Of a stretch of DNA of 22,549 nucleotides, positions 13,003 to 19,979 are shown in pieces. Both the position numbers and the translations under genes were made by a program. The notes under the pieces were generated by a model that saw only the letters and a program-made list of their open reading frames with translations, was not told the DNA's origin and searched no databases. The first letter of the stretch is position 1. Every line of letters starts with the position of its first letter. The stretch covers positions 1-22,549 of the forward strand of contig CAJXAG010000015.1 of the NCBI GenBank assembly GCA_913050645.1, in the 5' to 3' direction. This DNA is from an uncultured bacterium. Its GTDB lineage: Bacteria; Patescibacteriota; Minisyncoccia; Phycocordibacterales; UBA918.

Positions 13003-15702
13003 CTACGCCCGACACTCAAAAAAGAGTAGTTTCCCAAGCTCAATAGTCAGAAGCGAAGCAACACTCGACGCAATCGCAAGACTGATCAAGTGCAACGGAA
13101 GCGGTGTGTACGAAAGCATATACTGGAAGAATGGTACCGTCAGCACAATCGCAAACAAACCGGCACTAAGAACGAACGAACCAATAAAGAATTTGTTTGT
13201 ATGTAATGGGATGCGCCACAGCGGAACTGTTAGTGAACGGAAAGCAAATGAGATGAACAATGAGTCAACTGCAATAGCCAGGAACATAACGCTTCGTACA
13301 ATTTCGATTGGAAGATCCAGCGACCGCACGTAGAAATAAAGCAACACAGTAATTGCACCAAGAATCGTTACTACAAAAGCAGTAAACCAAATCATCTGTG
13401 CAGAAAGGAGTCCTTCTTCATGAATGTCTTGTGGCTTCCGCTTCATCGCATCCTTTTCTCCCTTCTCAAACGCAAAGGCAACACTCATCAAGCCCTCTTC
13501 GATGACATTTGCCCAGAGGATCTGCGCGGGAAGGATCGGCACAGGGGCACCAATCAGCAGTGCCGTGGCAATAAGCACCACTTCAGTAAGGCTCGTGGAA
13601 AGGAGGTACCCCACAATCTTCCGCAAGTTCGCAATAATCCGACGCCCTTCTTCAATCGCTGCATAGATCGTCTCAAAGCTATCTTTCACGAGTACCAAGT
13701 CAGATGCTTCCTTTGCCACCTCAGTTCCTGAACCAATCGCCACACCTATGTTTGCACGACGTAGTGCCGGCGCATCATTAATTCCATCACCCGTCATAGC
13801 AACAATCTCTCCTTTCTGTTGCAACACTGAAGCAATACGCATTTTTTGTTTCGGTAACACCCGTGCAAAAACTGATACATCCTGCAACGCAATCAACAAC
13901 TCCTCATCAGACAATTCTGTAAGATCGTTTCCCGTAAGTGCAATACCATCCTCTTCTGCAATACCTACCTCCTTTGCAATAGAAAGTGCGGTCTGTGGAT
14001 TATCACCGGTAACAAGTACCACGCGCGCTCCTGCTGACTGCACCCCTTCAATGGCTTTGGAAACTCCTTTACGTACCGGGTCATCAATCACCAGCACCCC
14101 CGCCAGCACCAAACCGTCAAGCAACGTATCTTCAGTTTCAGGAATGTCATCATATGCAACGTTTTTGTATCCCACCGCAATCAACCGCTTCCCTTCAAGG
14201 GTAAACTTTTTAATTGCTTGCCCAATATGCATTCGCGCCTCATCGTGCAGTATTTCCTCACGACCACCCTCGCGCAAAATATTGCGTGATTGCTTCAAAA
14301 TAAGTTCTGGTGCACCGTTTACACACAGAAGGCAACTTTCATCAGAAAGTTCAGAAAGTCCTGCGGCAAAGCGCTGTTCAGAAGTAAACGAAAGATAATC
14401 AATACGCTGCGAACGCAGACTATTCTCAAACTCAGAGATCGAAATGCTTGCTGCAGCTTCCAAGACCGCTATCTCCACCGAATCACCATGTACAATACTC
14501 GCACCATCTTTTTCTTCAGTATACGCATCAGCAGCTGTCAGTGACACATCGAGCAAACGTTGTACATGGTCAAACTCAGCAAAGTCCTCAGCTGCAACCA
14601 ACTCCCCTTCCTCTACAAGCACATCGGTTACCGACATCACTGCCTGTGTGAGTGTTCCGGTCTTGTCAGTAAGGACATAGGTGGTTGAACCGAGTGTCTC
14701 CGCAGCCAAGAGGTTACGCACCAAACCTCCTCTGGTCAGCAATGTCTCCATACCAACCGCAAGAATAATCGTCACTGCAGCCGGCAAGCCCTCAGGCACA
14801 GACGCCACTGCGATTGCGATTGACATCAGAAGCATGTCCTGGAGTGTCTGCCCTTGCACGAGCCCTACAATAAAAATAAAAAGTACAAGCGCTCCAATGA
14901 TATAGAGCATGATGTTTGATATCTTTCTCATCTCACCCTGCAGTGGTGTGTCAACTTCCTCGACATCACGCATGCTTTCTGCGAGTGCTCCAACAGCAGT
15001 ATAATCACCGGTTGCAACAACCACCCCGATGCCATACCCTTGCGCAACAAACGTACCCATCCACGCCATTGAGGTTCTATCTGCAAATGGCGCCCCCACA
15101 GCAACCGCATCAACATTTTTCTCAACAGCTACCCACTCGCCGGTAAGTACCGCTTCATTGACTGCGAGCTGCTTGGCGTGAATCAAACGCACATCAGCAG
15201 GTACCTGTGAGCCACTTTGCATAATCACAACGTCACCCGGCACGAGTTCATGTGCTTCAATCTGATGCTTCTTTCCTGCCCGCAACACCGTTGCTACTTG
15301 TTTCTGTGAGTTCGCAAGCTTATCAAATGCACGAGACGCCTTCCCTTCTTGTAACACCCCAACAACCACCGCAATAAGTAACGCAATGGCGATCACTATT
15401 GCGTCAACATACTCAGCGAGGCCAAATGTGACTACAAATGCAAGTACCAACACAAACGCAAGAGGATTCTTCAGCTGAGTAAACAAGCGCGCAAACCACG
15501 TTTCTTTCTTTTCCGCGGTAAACGTATTCGGCCCGTACTCTTCTTGACGTTTCTGCACTTCACGCTCTATAAGACCTTCCTCGGTAGAGCCAATGACCGT
15601 AAGTACTTCACGATAGTCATGAGCGTGATAAGCATACGTTTTATTCTGTACCTCTTTTGCATGCACTATATGGAGCAACGGGTCTTCTGAAGAACGTGAC
15701 AT
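13003..15702 (-). CDS. P2-type cation-transporting ATPase
   Basis: An 899-residue P-type ATPase, full length for the P2 class. Order: cation ATPase N-terminal domain (about 30-95, with YGPN); M1/M2; actuator domain with LTGEW (TGE loop); M3/M4 with SVPEGLPAAVTI; phosphorylation site DKTGTLT; nucleotide-binding domain; hinge TGDGINDAPALR; then six C-terminal helices. M4 P-E-G-L-P, an M5 Glu in SLTEVV and an M6 Asn in LWANVIEEGL match the SERCA-like cation site, but the M6 Asp is replaced by Glu. This points to Ca2+/Mn2+-type efflux or a related cation; the exact ion is uncertain. Eight codons lie upstream in frame, but I use the ATG at 15702 because a TATAAT ends only 6 nt before it. Confidence 0.93.
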   Translation of the reverse strand: MSRSSEDPLLHIVHAKEVQNKTYAYHAHDYREVLTVIGSTEEGLIEREVQKRQEEYGPNTFTAEKKETWFARLFTQLKNPLAFVLVLAFVVTFGLAEYVDAIVIAIALLIAVVVGVLQEGKASRAFDKLANSQKQVATVLRAGKKHQIEAHELVPGDVVIMQSGSQVPADVRLIHAKQLAVNEAVLTGEWVAVEKNVDAVAVGAPFADRTSMAWMGTFVAQGYGIGVVVATGDYTAVGALAESMRDVEEVDTPLQGEMRKISNIMLYIIGALVLFIFIVGLVQGQTLQDMLLMSIAIAVASVPEGLPAAVTIILAVGMETLLTRGGLVRNLLAAETLGSTTYVLTDKTGTLTQAVMSVTDVLVEEGELVAAEDFAEFDHVQRLLDVSLTAADAYTEEKDGASIVHGDSVEIAVLEAAASISISEFENSLRSQRIDYLSFTSEQRFAAGLSELSDESCLLCVNGAPELILKQSRNILREGGREEILHDEARMHIGQAIKKFTLEGKRLIAVGYKNVAYDDIPETEDTLLDGLVLAGVLVIDDPVRKGVSKAIEGVQSAGARVVLVTGDNPQTALSIAKEVGIAEEDGIALTGNDLTELSDEELLIALQDVSVFARVLPKQKMRIASVLQQKGEIVAMTGDGINDAPALRRANIGVAIGSGTEVAKEASDLVLVKDSFETIYAAIEEGRRIIANLRKIVGYLLSTSLTEVVLIATALLIGAPVPILPAQILWANVIEEGLMSVAFAFEKGEKDAMKRKPQDIHEEGLLSAQMIWFTAFVVTILGAITVLLYFYVRSLDLPIEIVRSVMFLAIAVDSLFISFAFRSLTVPLWRIPLHTNKFFIGSFVLSAGLFAIVLTVPFFQYMLSYTPLPLHLISLAIASSVASLLTIELGKLLFFECRA

Positions 15703-15708
15703 AATGCT

Positions 15709-15714
15709 ATTATA
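15709..15714 (-). promoter_or_regulatory. Leaderless promoter -10 of the ATPase gene
   Basis: TATAAT on the minus strand with AGCATT and then ATG. The 6-nt gap places the transcription start at or next to the A of the start codon. Confidence 0.65.
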
Positions 15715-15765
15715 CAGTGTATACACATATAAAAAGCAGAAAAATGGGACTACATGAGGACATTA

Positions 15766-15844
15766 AATGAACAAACGAGCGTAGCGACTATTGTGAATTT
15801 ATGTCCCAATTTGTTCTGACCTTGGGCAAATTGCTGGACCAAAG
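15766..15844 (+). repeat. Dispersed structured repeat, copy 2
   Basis: Partner of 8624-8702. The stem here is GTCC-CAATTTG (15803-15813) with CAAATTG-CT-GGAC (15827-15839). Relative to copy 1, G changes to A at 15808 and C to T at 15832, which keeps the pair. The 10 variable bases after AATGAACAAA read CGAGCGTAGC here and GGAATGGAAT in copy 1. It occupies the divergent gap between the ATPase gene and yqeY, and its right end abuts the yqeY promoter. Confidence 0.85.
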
Positions 15845-15855
15845 CTTGCACTGAC

Positions 15856-15861
15856 TATAAT
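15856..15861 (+). promoter_or_regulatory. Short-leader promoter -10 of yqeY
   Basis: TATAAT ends 11 nt before the yqeY ATG; the leader would be only about 4 nt. A TTGCTG inside the neighbouring repeat (15831-15836) could act as -35, though with a long 19-nt spacer. Confidence 0.55.
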
Positions 15862-15872
15862 ATAGACAACCT

Positions 15873-16328
15873 ATGACACTTCATGAAAATATAAAAAGCC
15901 AACTTAAAGAAGCAATGAAGGCAAAGGAAGAAGTAAAACTGCGTGTTGTACGTAGTCTCCTTACTGCTTTTATGAACGAACTGGTGGCAACAAACCGAAC
16001 GCCACAAGACACGCTCGCTGATGATGAAGCACTTGCAGTAATCAAGCGCTCTGCAAAACAACGCAAAGAATCAATCACACAGTATGAAGCAGCAGGACGT
16101 GATGAGCTTGCAGTACCAGAAAAAGAGGAGCTTGAGGTACTTGAGAGTTATCTGCCACAAATGATGAGCCAAGATGAAATCCGTCCGATTGCAGAAGCAA
16201 AAAAAGCAGAGCTGGGTGTAGATGACAAAAGCAAAATGGGCATGCTCATTGGTGCAGTCATGAAAGAACTTGGTGGCAATGCAGACGGCGGTGACGTAAA
16301 AACGGTGATCGAATCACTTTTTGAGTAA
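15873..16328 (+). CDS. yqeY: GatB/YqeY domain protein
   Basis: A 151-residue protein covering the whole GatB/YqeY family. LHENIKSQLKEAMKAKEEVK and LRVVRSLLTAF mark the first helical bundle. KRSAKQRKESITQYEAAGR, EKEELEVLESYLPQMMS and KMGMLIGAVMKEL mark the rest. The domain is related to the tail of GatB, which binds tRNA in the Asp/Glu-tRNA amidotransferase; the role of the free-standing protein is not settled. The start is supported by a -10 hexamer 11 nt upstream. The next gene starts 1 nt after its stop, so the two are likely co-translated. Confidence 0.93.
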   Translation: MTLHENIKSQLKEAMKAKEEVKLRVVRSLLTAFMNELVATNRTPQDTLADDEALAVIKRSAKQRKESITQYEAAGRDELAVPEKEELEVLESYLPQMMSQDEIRPIAEAKKAELGVDDKSKMGMLIGAVMKELGGNADGGDVKTVIESLFE

Positions 16329-16329
16329 C

Positions 16330-16626
16330 ATGGGTTTTGAAAAAAGGCTGCCGACTGAATCATTTGCACCCATGTTTGACGTACGTGAATCAAGGGATTC
16401 TGTTTCTCGGGCACACATGATACTTACCGCAGCCTATGGAGGTGTTATGTTTGAAACAGTAGCCAATTTCATCAACTATAGTGACAACATTGAAGTAAAA
16501 ATGATCACCAATGACTCTGACAAAGCACCAGACGACCTTGATCGACTAAAGCAACACGCCATAGATTCCTTTAAAAAATACATAGAAAAAAAGAAGTATG
16601 ATGACTACATTGAAAACTTCAAATAG
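16330..16626 (+). CDS. Small protein of unknown function coupled to yqeY
   Basis: A 98-residue protein starting MGFEKRLPTESFAPMFDVRE at the ATG 1 nt after the yqeY stop (TAA-C-ATG); a TTG at 16321 would overlap yqeY and is less likely. The middle contains a mildly hydrophobic stretch (AHMILTAAYGGVMFETVANF), and the C-terminus is very lysine-rich (SFKKYIEKKKYDDYIENF). No family recognised. The tight coupling suggests a shared transcript and perhaps a shared function with yqeY. A small terminator-like hairpin follows at 16688-16706. Confidence 0.65.
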   Translation: MGFEKRLPTESFAPMFDVRESRDSVSRAHMILTAAYGGVMFETVANFINYSDNIEVKMITNDSDKAPDDLDRLKQHAIDSFKKYIEKKKYDDYIENFK

Positions 16627-16652
16627 CAACATCGTGGGACCGATGCCAATTT

Positions 16653-16757
16653 CCTGGATCGCTTCGACTGTAGTCTCGCGAAGACGGAAAAACCTTTGGT
16701 TTTTTCTAGACAGCATCGAGGTTGCCGTCATTGCGAGCTTCTGCGAATCAAACCAGG
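16653..16757. repeat. Inverted-repeat element with central terminator hairpin
   Basis: Two imperfect arms, 16653-16687 and 16725-16757, share CCTGG at the outer ends and GACGG/CCGTC at the inner ends, with similar sequence between (one contains GATCGCTTCG, the other TCATTGCGAGC). The centre holds AAAAACC-TTT-GGTTTTTT (16688-16706), a usable terminator for the upstream gene. The arms recall the widespread bacterial intergenic repeats with TCATTGCGAG cores. It is probably a degraded MITE-like or REP-like element. No gene is visible from 16627 to 16907. Confidence 0.6.
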
Positions 16758-16807
16758 TTGTTTATAACTAAGGTATGGTTTTCTTGCTGGGCTTCAGATG
16801 AGAATTG

Positions 16808-16848
16808 AAGTCAATGAATTGACTTTCTATATATTTCTAGTTTAATAA
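16808..16848 (+). promoter_or_regulatory. Promoter with overlapping palindromic operator candidate
   Basis: AAGTCAAT-GA-ATTGACTT (16808-16825) is a perfect 8+2+8 palindrome. Its right half contains the -35 TTGACT (16819-16824). TTAATA/TAATAA at 16842-16848 is the -10 at 17-18 nt. A dimeric regulator bound here would block the promoter of the small gene at 16908. Confidence 0.55.
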
Positions 16849-16907
16849 CTTTGATCTGAGATGTGTATCCCCACCTTCATTCGCCAGTAAACCTATTGGA
16901 GGGAAGA

Positions 16908-17084
16908 ATGGCTCGTAAGTACGCATCGGAAACCAACACCCAGAAACTCATCGACGCTGTGAACCAGGGCGACGCACACATCGGTGTGAAAAGCCCCCAC
17001 AGCAAGGGTCGGATGACGCAGTTCTGCATCATCTACAAGGGTCAGTCCTTCACCCGTCATTTGCCGAGCGATACGTTCAAGTAA
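16908..17084 (+). CDS. Small basic protein of unknown function
   Basis: A 58-residue basic protein: MARKYASETNTQKLIDAVNQ, then GDAHIGVKSPHSKGRMTQF, then a C-terminal part with CIIYKGQSFTRHLPS. TTGGAGGG lies just before the ATG at 16908, which is preferred over an in-frame ATG 15 codons upstream. No signal peptide or membrane segment. The alternation in the second half suggests a small beta-rich fold; nucleic-acid binding is possible from the charge but is not shown. Codons end mostly in C or G, visibly unlike the neighbours, so high expression or recent transfer is possible. It has its own promoter and terminator. No family recognised. Confidence 0.75.
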   Translation: MARKYASETNTQKLIDAVNQGDAHIGVKSPHSKGRMTQFCIIYKGQSFTRHLPSDTFK

Positions 17085-17102
17085 CACGCTCGCCATACGG
17101 CA

Positions 17103-17156
17103 ACCGAACGTCCCAGACGTTCACCCCCCCCCGACACTAACACTGTCGGGGTTTCT
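17103..17156 (+). terminator. Terminator of the small basic protein gene
   Basis: CCCCGACA (17129-17136) pairs with TGTCGGGG (17144-17151) with a 7-nt loop and a short T-rich tail. A smaller hairpin GAACGTC-CCA-GACGTTC precedes it. A run of nine C (17124-17132) lies between the two and is a likely slippage site. Confidence 0.8.
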
Positions 17157-17254
17157 ACGTCTACACCACCAACTCCTGAAGTATTTGAATACTGGACCGT
17201 ATACATTCCCTCTCCCTATACAGTTCTGAAAGCCAGGTTTTTTGCCCGCAGCAG

Positions 17255-17282
17255 CAAAAACAATCCGTCAGGATTGTTTTTG
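17255..17282. terminator. Strong bidirectional hairpin terminator
   Basis: CAAAAACAATCC (17255-17266) pairs with GGATTGTTTTTG (17271-17282) around GTCA. The perfect 12-bp stem ends in T-rich sequence. There is no gene directly upstream on either strand within 170 bp, so it may belong to the structured element that follows. Confidence 0.7.
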
Positions 17283-17294
17283 TTTTGCGAGCGA

Positions 17295-17404
17295 GGTCCA
17301 CGAGGACTCAAGCCGAGAAGGTTAATCAGATATTTCATGCGTTCACGAACAGAAATATCGATAACCTATACTGGTCATGTAATGACCGAGGCTCCTCGTG
17401 GACC
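17295..17404. ncRNA. Candidate structured RNA or mobile repeat with three-way junction
   Basis: The closing stem GGTCCACGAGGA (17295-17306) with TCCTCGTGGACC (17393-17404) is a perfect 12 bp and is extended by GCC/GGC (17312-17314 and 17390-17392). Inside are two further hairpins. The first is GGTTAATCAGATATTTC (17320-17336) with GAAATATCGATAACC (17352-17366), nearly perfect, whose loop contains GTTC/GAAC. The second is GGTCAT-GTA-ATGACC (17373-17387), perfect. This gives a three-way junction of 110 nt in a 410-nt stretch without genes. The strand is undetermined. The direct repeat CCCGCAGC on both sides also allows a MITE-like reading. I do not recognise a known RNA family. Confidence 0.5.
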
Positions 17405-17494
17405 CGCAGCGAAAAAATCTTAATTCGTTGAAACGCAGGAACGAAAATACTGAAAACTTAGAGGTTGTATCTGCAACTCAGTCGTACTGCTGCA

Positions 17495-18124
17495 CTAGTC
17501 GTATTCGTATACTAATTCCATCGCTTCTTCTAAACACTCAAGAGAACTTGCATAAAATACAAAGTTAAGTCTCCATCCGGTGTATATGTACCCCCTTGCC
17601 CCATCGACAAAGTTAACTGATCCCCGTCGGTAATCGACACTTTCAACAGTCTGAAACGAAACGAGTCCTGGTGTACTTGGGAGTATCTGATTTGGAAAAA
17701 TAAACTGTCCAATGTCTTTAAATACATTTGGCTCCCAAGCGGTAATAGCTCTTTTTGCTGGATCGTATGATGCCCCCTGCGGACTCTCGGTAGATCGAGC
17801 TGTAAACATCACTACATTGGTTTCATCAATCCCCAGTCGACACGGAAAAATACCATACACATTCATATAGACATCCTCAAGCATTGCTGAGAATGCACTG
17901 TCGGGTGATTTCGTAAGTAACGTATTAAAAGGCCGCACCGTTTGCGGGTCAAACCCGACGGTAGTCGGTACCACACCGCCACTCTCATGCGGAATGTTCG
18001 GACTTCCAATTGGAAGCGTCGTGGGTTCTGAAATAGTTTCAGTGCGTTGCATGTACGTTTTCAAAATGAAAAGACCAAGCACTAGAAGTATGATGAGTAT
18101 GATAATTTTAGTGAGTTTTGGCAT
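17495..18124 (-). CDS. Single-helix anchored envelope protein of unknown function
   Basis: A 209-residue protein, last gene of the five-gene minus-strand cluster. A basic start (MPKLTK) and one hydrophobic helix (about 7-24) are followed by a Thr/Pro/Ser-rich linker and a probably extracytoplasmic domain of about 150 residues. That domain has two Cys (FPCRLG and SLECLEE), which may pair, and aromatic beta-like segments (GYIYTGWRLNFVFYAS). It ends in an acidic helix. I choose the ATG at 18124 because TAGAAT lies 8 nt before it; a TTG at 18133 with AAGG upstream is the alternative. The gene begins 11 nt after the stop of the M15 fusion gene. No family recognised; the placement suggests an accessory to the hydrolase fusions. 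Confidence 0.75.
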   Translation of the reverse strand: MPKLTKIIILIILLVLGLFILKTYMQRTETISEPTTLPIGSPNIPHESGGVVPTTVGFDPQTVRPFNTLLTKSPDSAFSAMLEDVYMNVYGIFPCRLGIDETNVVMFTARSTESPQGASYDPAKRAITAWEPNVFKDIGQFIFPNQILPSTPGLVSFQTVESVDYRRGSVNFVDGARGYIYTGWRLNFVFYASSLECLEEAMELVYEYD

Positions 18125-18135
18125 AGTATTCAATT

Positions 18136-19005
18136 CTACCTTGTTACATTTAGGTTACCACCTTCACTTCTTGCTTTACTAAAGTGCATAGCGTCTTTTG
18201 ACGACCGCCAGTCACACCCCCACCCCCATCCTTGGCTACGAAACGACTGGATTAACCAGTCCGGCAAGTCACTCTGGCACACTCCGTCAAAACGGTGCGG
18301 ATTAGATGCAGGGTTTATATCAACTGCAACTCCGTATGAGTGATACGACTGGCGACTCGAACCTGCAATAGTACGACATGCGTATCCTCCAACTGAATAC
18401 ACGTTATATGCGCTGTTGCCCCCTCTGCGTCTCCACTCACGATCGATACTTTCTAGACTACTTACCAGTGAGCTATGTATCTGGATGCTATTTCCCAGAA
18501 ATGTGGTCGAGACAATCTGTGAGGTATCACATGACGCAATATCTACCCCATCAATGGTAAGAACTGTCCCTGGTGCGACACCAATCCCTTCCTCCTCAAG
18601 GGTAATTTCATACTCTGCCGCACCTGCCGCAAATTCTCCTGCTCCACACTGTACCTGGTTCCACATGCCAAAGTCTCCGTCGAGTATTAACTTCATGACT
18701 GTATCCACGATTGTCCATCCTGCAACCATAATAATGATACCAATGACGGTATTAAAAAATAATTGTTTGCCTTGCTCAAGCGCAGCTCGGTTCCCGCGTG
18801 AAAAAATAAGAAGAAAGCCTGCATAGGCAATCACCAGAATAGAAAATAGTGTCGCAATGATAATAATCCAACTGATAATGTCGTTGGTCATAGTCATTAA
18901 CGAACAGAAGTTGCAAGTGCCTGCCTCCTGACAGGTTACCAAACCACTCTGAGCAAAACTAGTGCTTGGAAGTAGAAAGAGAAGTATGAGAAAAAGTGTA
19001 TACAT
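18136..19005 (-). CDS. VirB2/TrbC-like hairpin fused to an M15 (M15C-like) peptidase
   Basis: A 289-residue protein. Signal peptide about 1-18 (ending SFAQ); Cys25 and CNFC (31-34) just after it; TM1 about 44-67; a short basic loop; TM2 about 85-105. This is the TrbC/VirB2 pilin-like layout. The C-terminal domain from about 165 is an M15 metallopeptidase: YACR (Arg211), SYHSYGVAVD with zinc ligands His222 and Asp229, and KDAMHF with Asp271 and His274. Asp at the catalytic position and the preceding GWGCDWRSS match the L-Ala-D-Glu (M15C) branch, as in phage endolysins. I infer an outward-facing, tethered wall peptidase. The ATG at 19005 (AGG 8 nt upstream) is used; ATG 19023 and GTG 19029, overlapping the previous stop, are alternatives. 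Confidence 0.88.
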   Translation of the reverse strand: MYTLFLILLFLLPSTSFAQSGLVTCQEAGTCNFCSLMTMTNDIISWIIIIATLFSILVIAYAGFLLIFSRGNRAALEQGKQLFFNTVIGIIIMVAGWTIVDTVMKLILDGDFGMWNQVQCGAGEFAAGAAEYEITLEEEGIGVAPGTVLTIDGVDIASCDTSQIVSTTFLGNSIQIHSSLVSSLESIDREWRRRGGNSAYNVYSVGGYACRTIAGSSRQSYHSYGVAVDINPASNPHRFDGVCQSDLPDWLIQSFRSQGWGWGCDWRSSKDAMHFSKARSEGGNLNVTR

Positions 19006-19028
19006 ATAAACAACCTGCAACATCAACA

Positions 19029-19958
19029 CTATCTACCACTTGGCGACCAATGTACTAGGTCGTTAGGAAGTCCATTATTAAAATTAAACCTCCCACCGTT
19101 AGCTCGTAACCAATTATAAATCGCTGTACCACGAGATGAACCTGCAATATCAACTGCCACACCACTATTATGATTAGAACCAGAACCGGTCCGTCCACCA
19201 CAGGTAACACCACATGGTATAGCTACAGTACCTGCACAACATCCATTAGTAGCACAATTATGTCGATTCCAGATCTCTATTTGTGTATTTTGAGACCTCC
19301 ACGCACTGGTCACCCTAAGTGTAATACCATCAGCTGCAGCTGCAGCTCTCATGGCTATGAAATTGCGTGCTGCATCCTCCCGAAGATATTTGCCTGGTTC
19401 CCCAGGAATACCGACCATATTACTCGCCGACGATCCGGAACAATTACTTACGCCAGGTATTGGACTTGTGCCATGTTCACCTGCAAACTGACTCACCTCA
19501 GTCTCATCTACCCCTTCTATGACACGAATTTGGGCCTGACTAAGTGGCAATACAGTTTCAGGTACCCCCGGCTGGAACATTCCCGCTCCGCACTGCTCTA
19601 TCTCGTTCCATACCCCTAAGTCACCCCCCGCCAAGGTCTTGAGAATTGTATCCACTATCATCCATGCGGCTACAATAAGAAAAATACCAATAACAATATT
19701 TCCAAGCATTTCTTTTGCTGCAGTGAAGGTGCTGACATCTCCACGAGATGTACTCATACGAAAGCCAGCATACATTAGCCCAATAACTGCAATAAGTGTT
19801 GCTACAAGCACCGTCCAGTTTACGACATTGTCGAGTGTTTGTGTAAGCTCACAAAAATTACACTCATCACCCTCGGTACAGGTAAGAAGCTGAGCGTTCG
19901 TTACCTCTGCTGGAAAAAGTAAAAGGAGAAAAAATGAAGCCGTAATTAAAAAACGCAT
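19029..19958 (-). CDS. VirB2/TrbC-like hairpin fused to a VanY-like M15 peptidase
   Basis: A 309-residue protein, paralogous in layout to the next gene. Signal peptide about 1-22 (ending TNAQ), Cys27 and CNFC (33-36), TM1 about 46-66 with MYAGF, the loop TSRGDVSTFTAAK, TM2 about 88-108, then CGAG after the hairpin. A linker leads to the M15 domain from about 185: VTSAWRS with Arg221, GSNHNSGVAVD with zinc ligands His263 and Asp270, and DLVHW with Asp300 and His303 near the C-terminus. An inserted Cys-rich loop (about 235-254) may be disulfide-bonded. VanY-type D,D-carboxypeptidase and L,D-endopeptidase activities are both possible. ATG 19958 is chosen over a TTG at 19973 because TACAAT ends 6 nt before it; the gene may therefore have its own promoter inside the cluster. 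Confidence 0.88.
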   Translation of the reverse strand: MRFLITASFFLLLLFPAEVTNAQLLTCTEGDECNFCELTQTLDNVVNWTVLVATLIAVIGLMYAGFRMSTSRGDVSTFTAAKEMLGNIVIGIFLIVAAWMIVDTILKTLAGGDLGVWNEIEQCGAGMFQPGVPETVLPLSQAQIRVIEGVDETEVSQFAGEHGTSPIPGVSNCSGSSASNMVGIPGEPGKYLREDAARNFIAMRAAAAADGITLRVTSAWRSQNTQIEIWNRHNCATNGCCAGTVAIPCGVTCGGRTGSGSNHNSGVAVDIAGSSRGTAIYNWLRANGGRFNFNNGLPNDLVHWSPSGR

Positions 19959-19964
19959 ACTACT

Positions 19965-19970
19965 ATTGTA
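19965..19970 (-). promoter_or_regulatory. Possible internal leaderless promoter
   Basis: TACAAT on the minus strand followed by AGTAGT and the ATG of the VanY-like fusion gene. It lies in the 21-nt gap after the preceding gene's stop. Confidence 0.45.
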
Positions 19971-19979
19971 CACAACACA

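Noticed and set aside
13748..14398. 216-codon open frame on the plus strand inside the ATPase gene.
   Set aside because: Antisense shadow of a strongly conserved P-type ATPase, with low-complexity Ser/Thr content.
16546..16731. 61-codon minus-strand frame ending in a hydrophobic stretch.
   Set aside because: It is antisense to the yqeY-coupled gene and passes through the inverted-repeat element; there is no promoter or ribosome-binding site.
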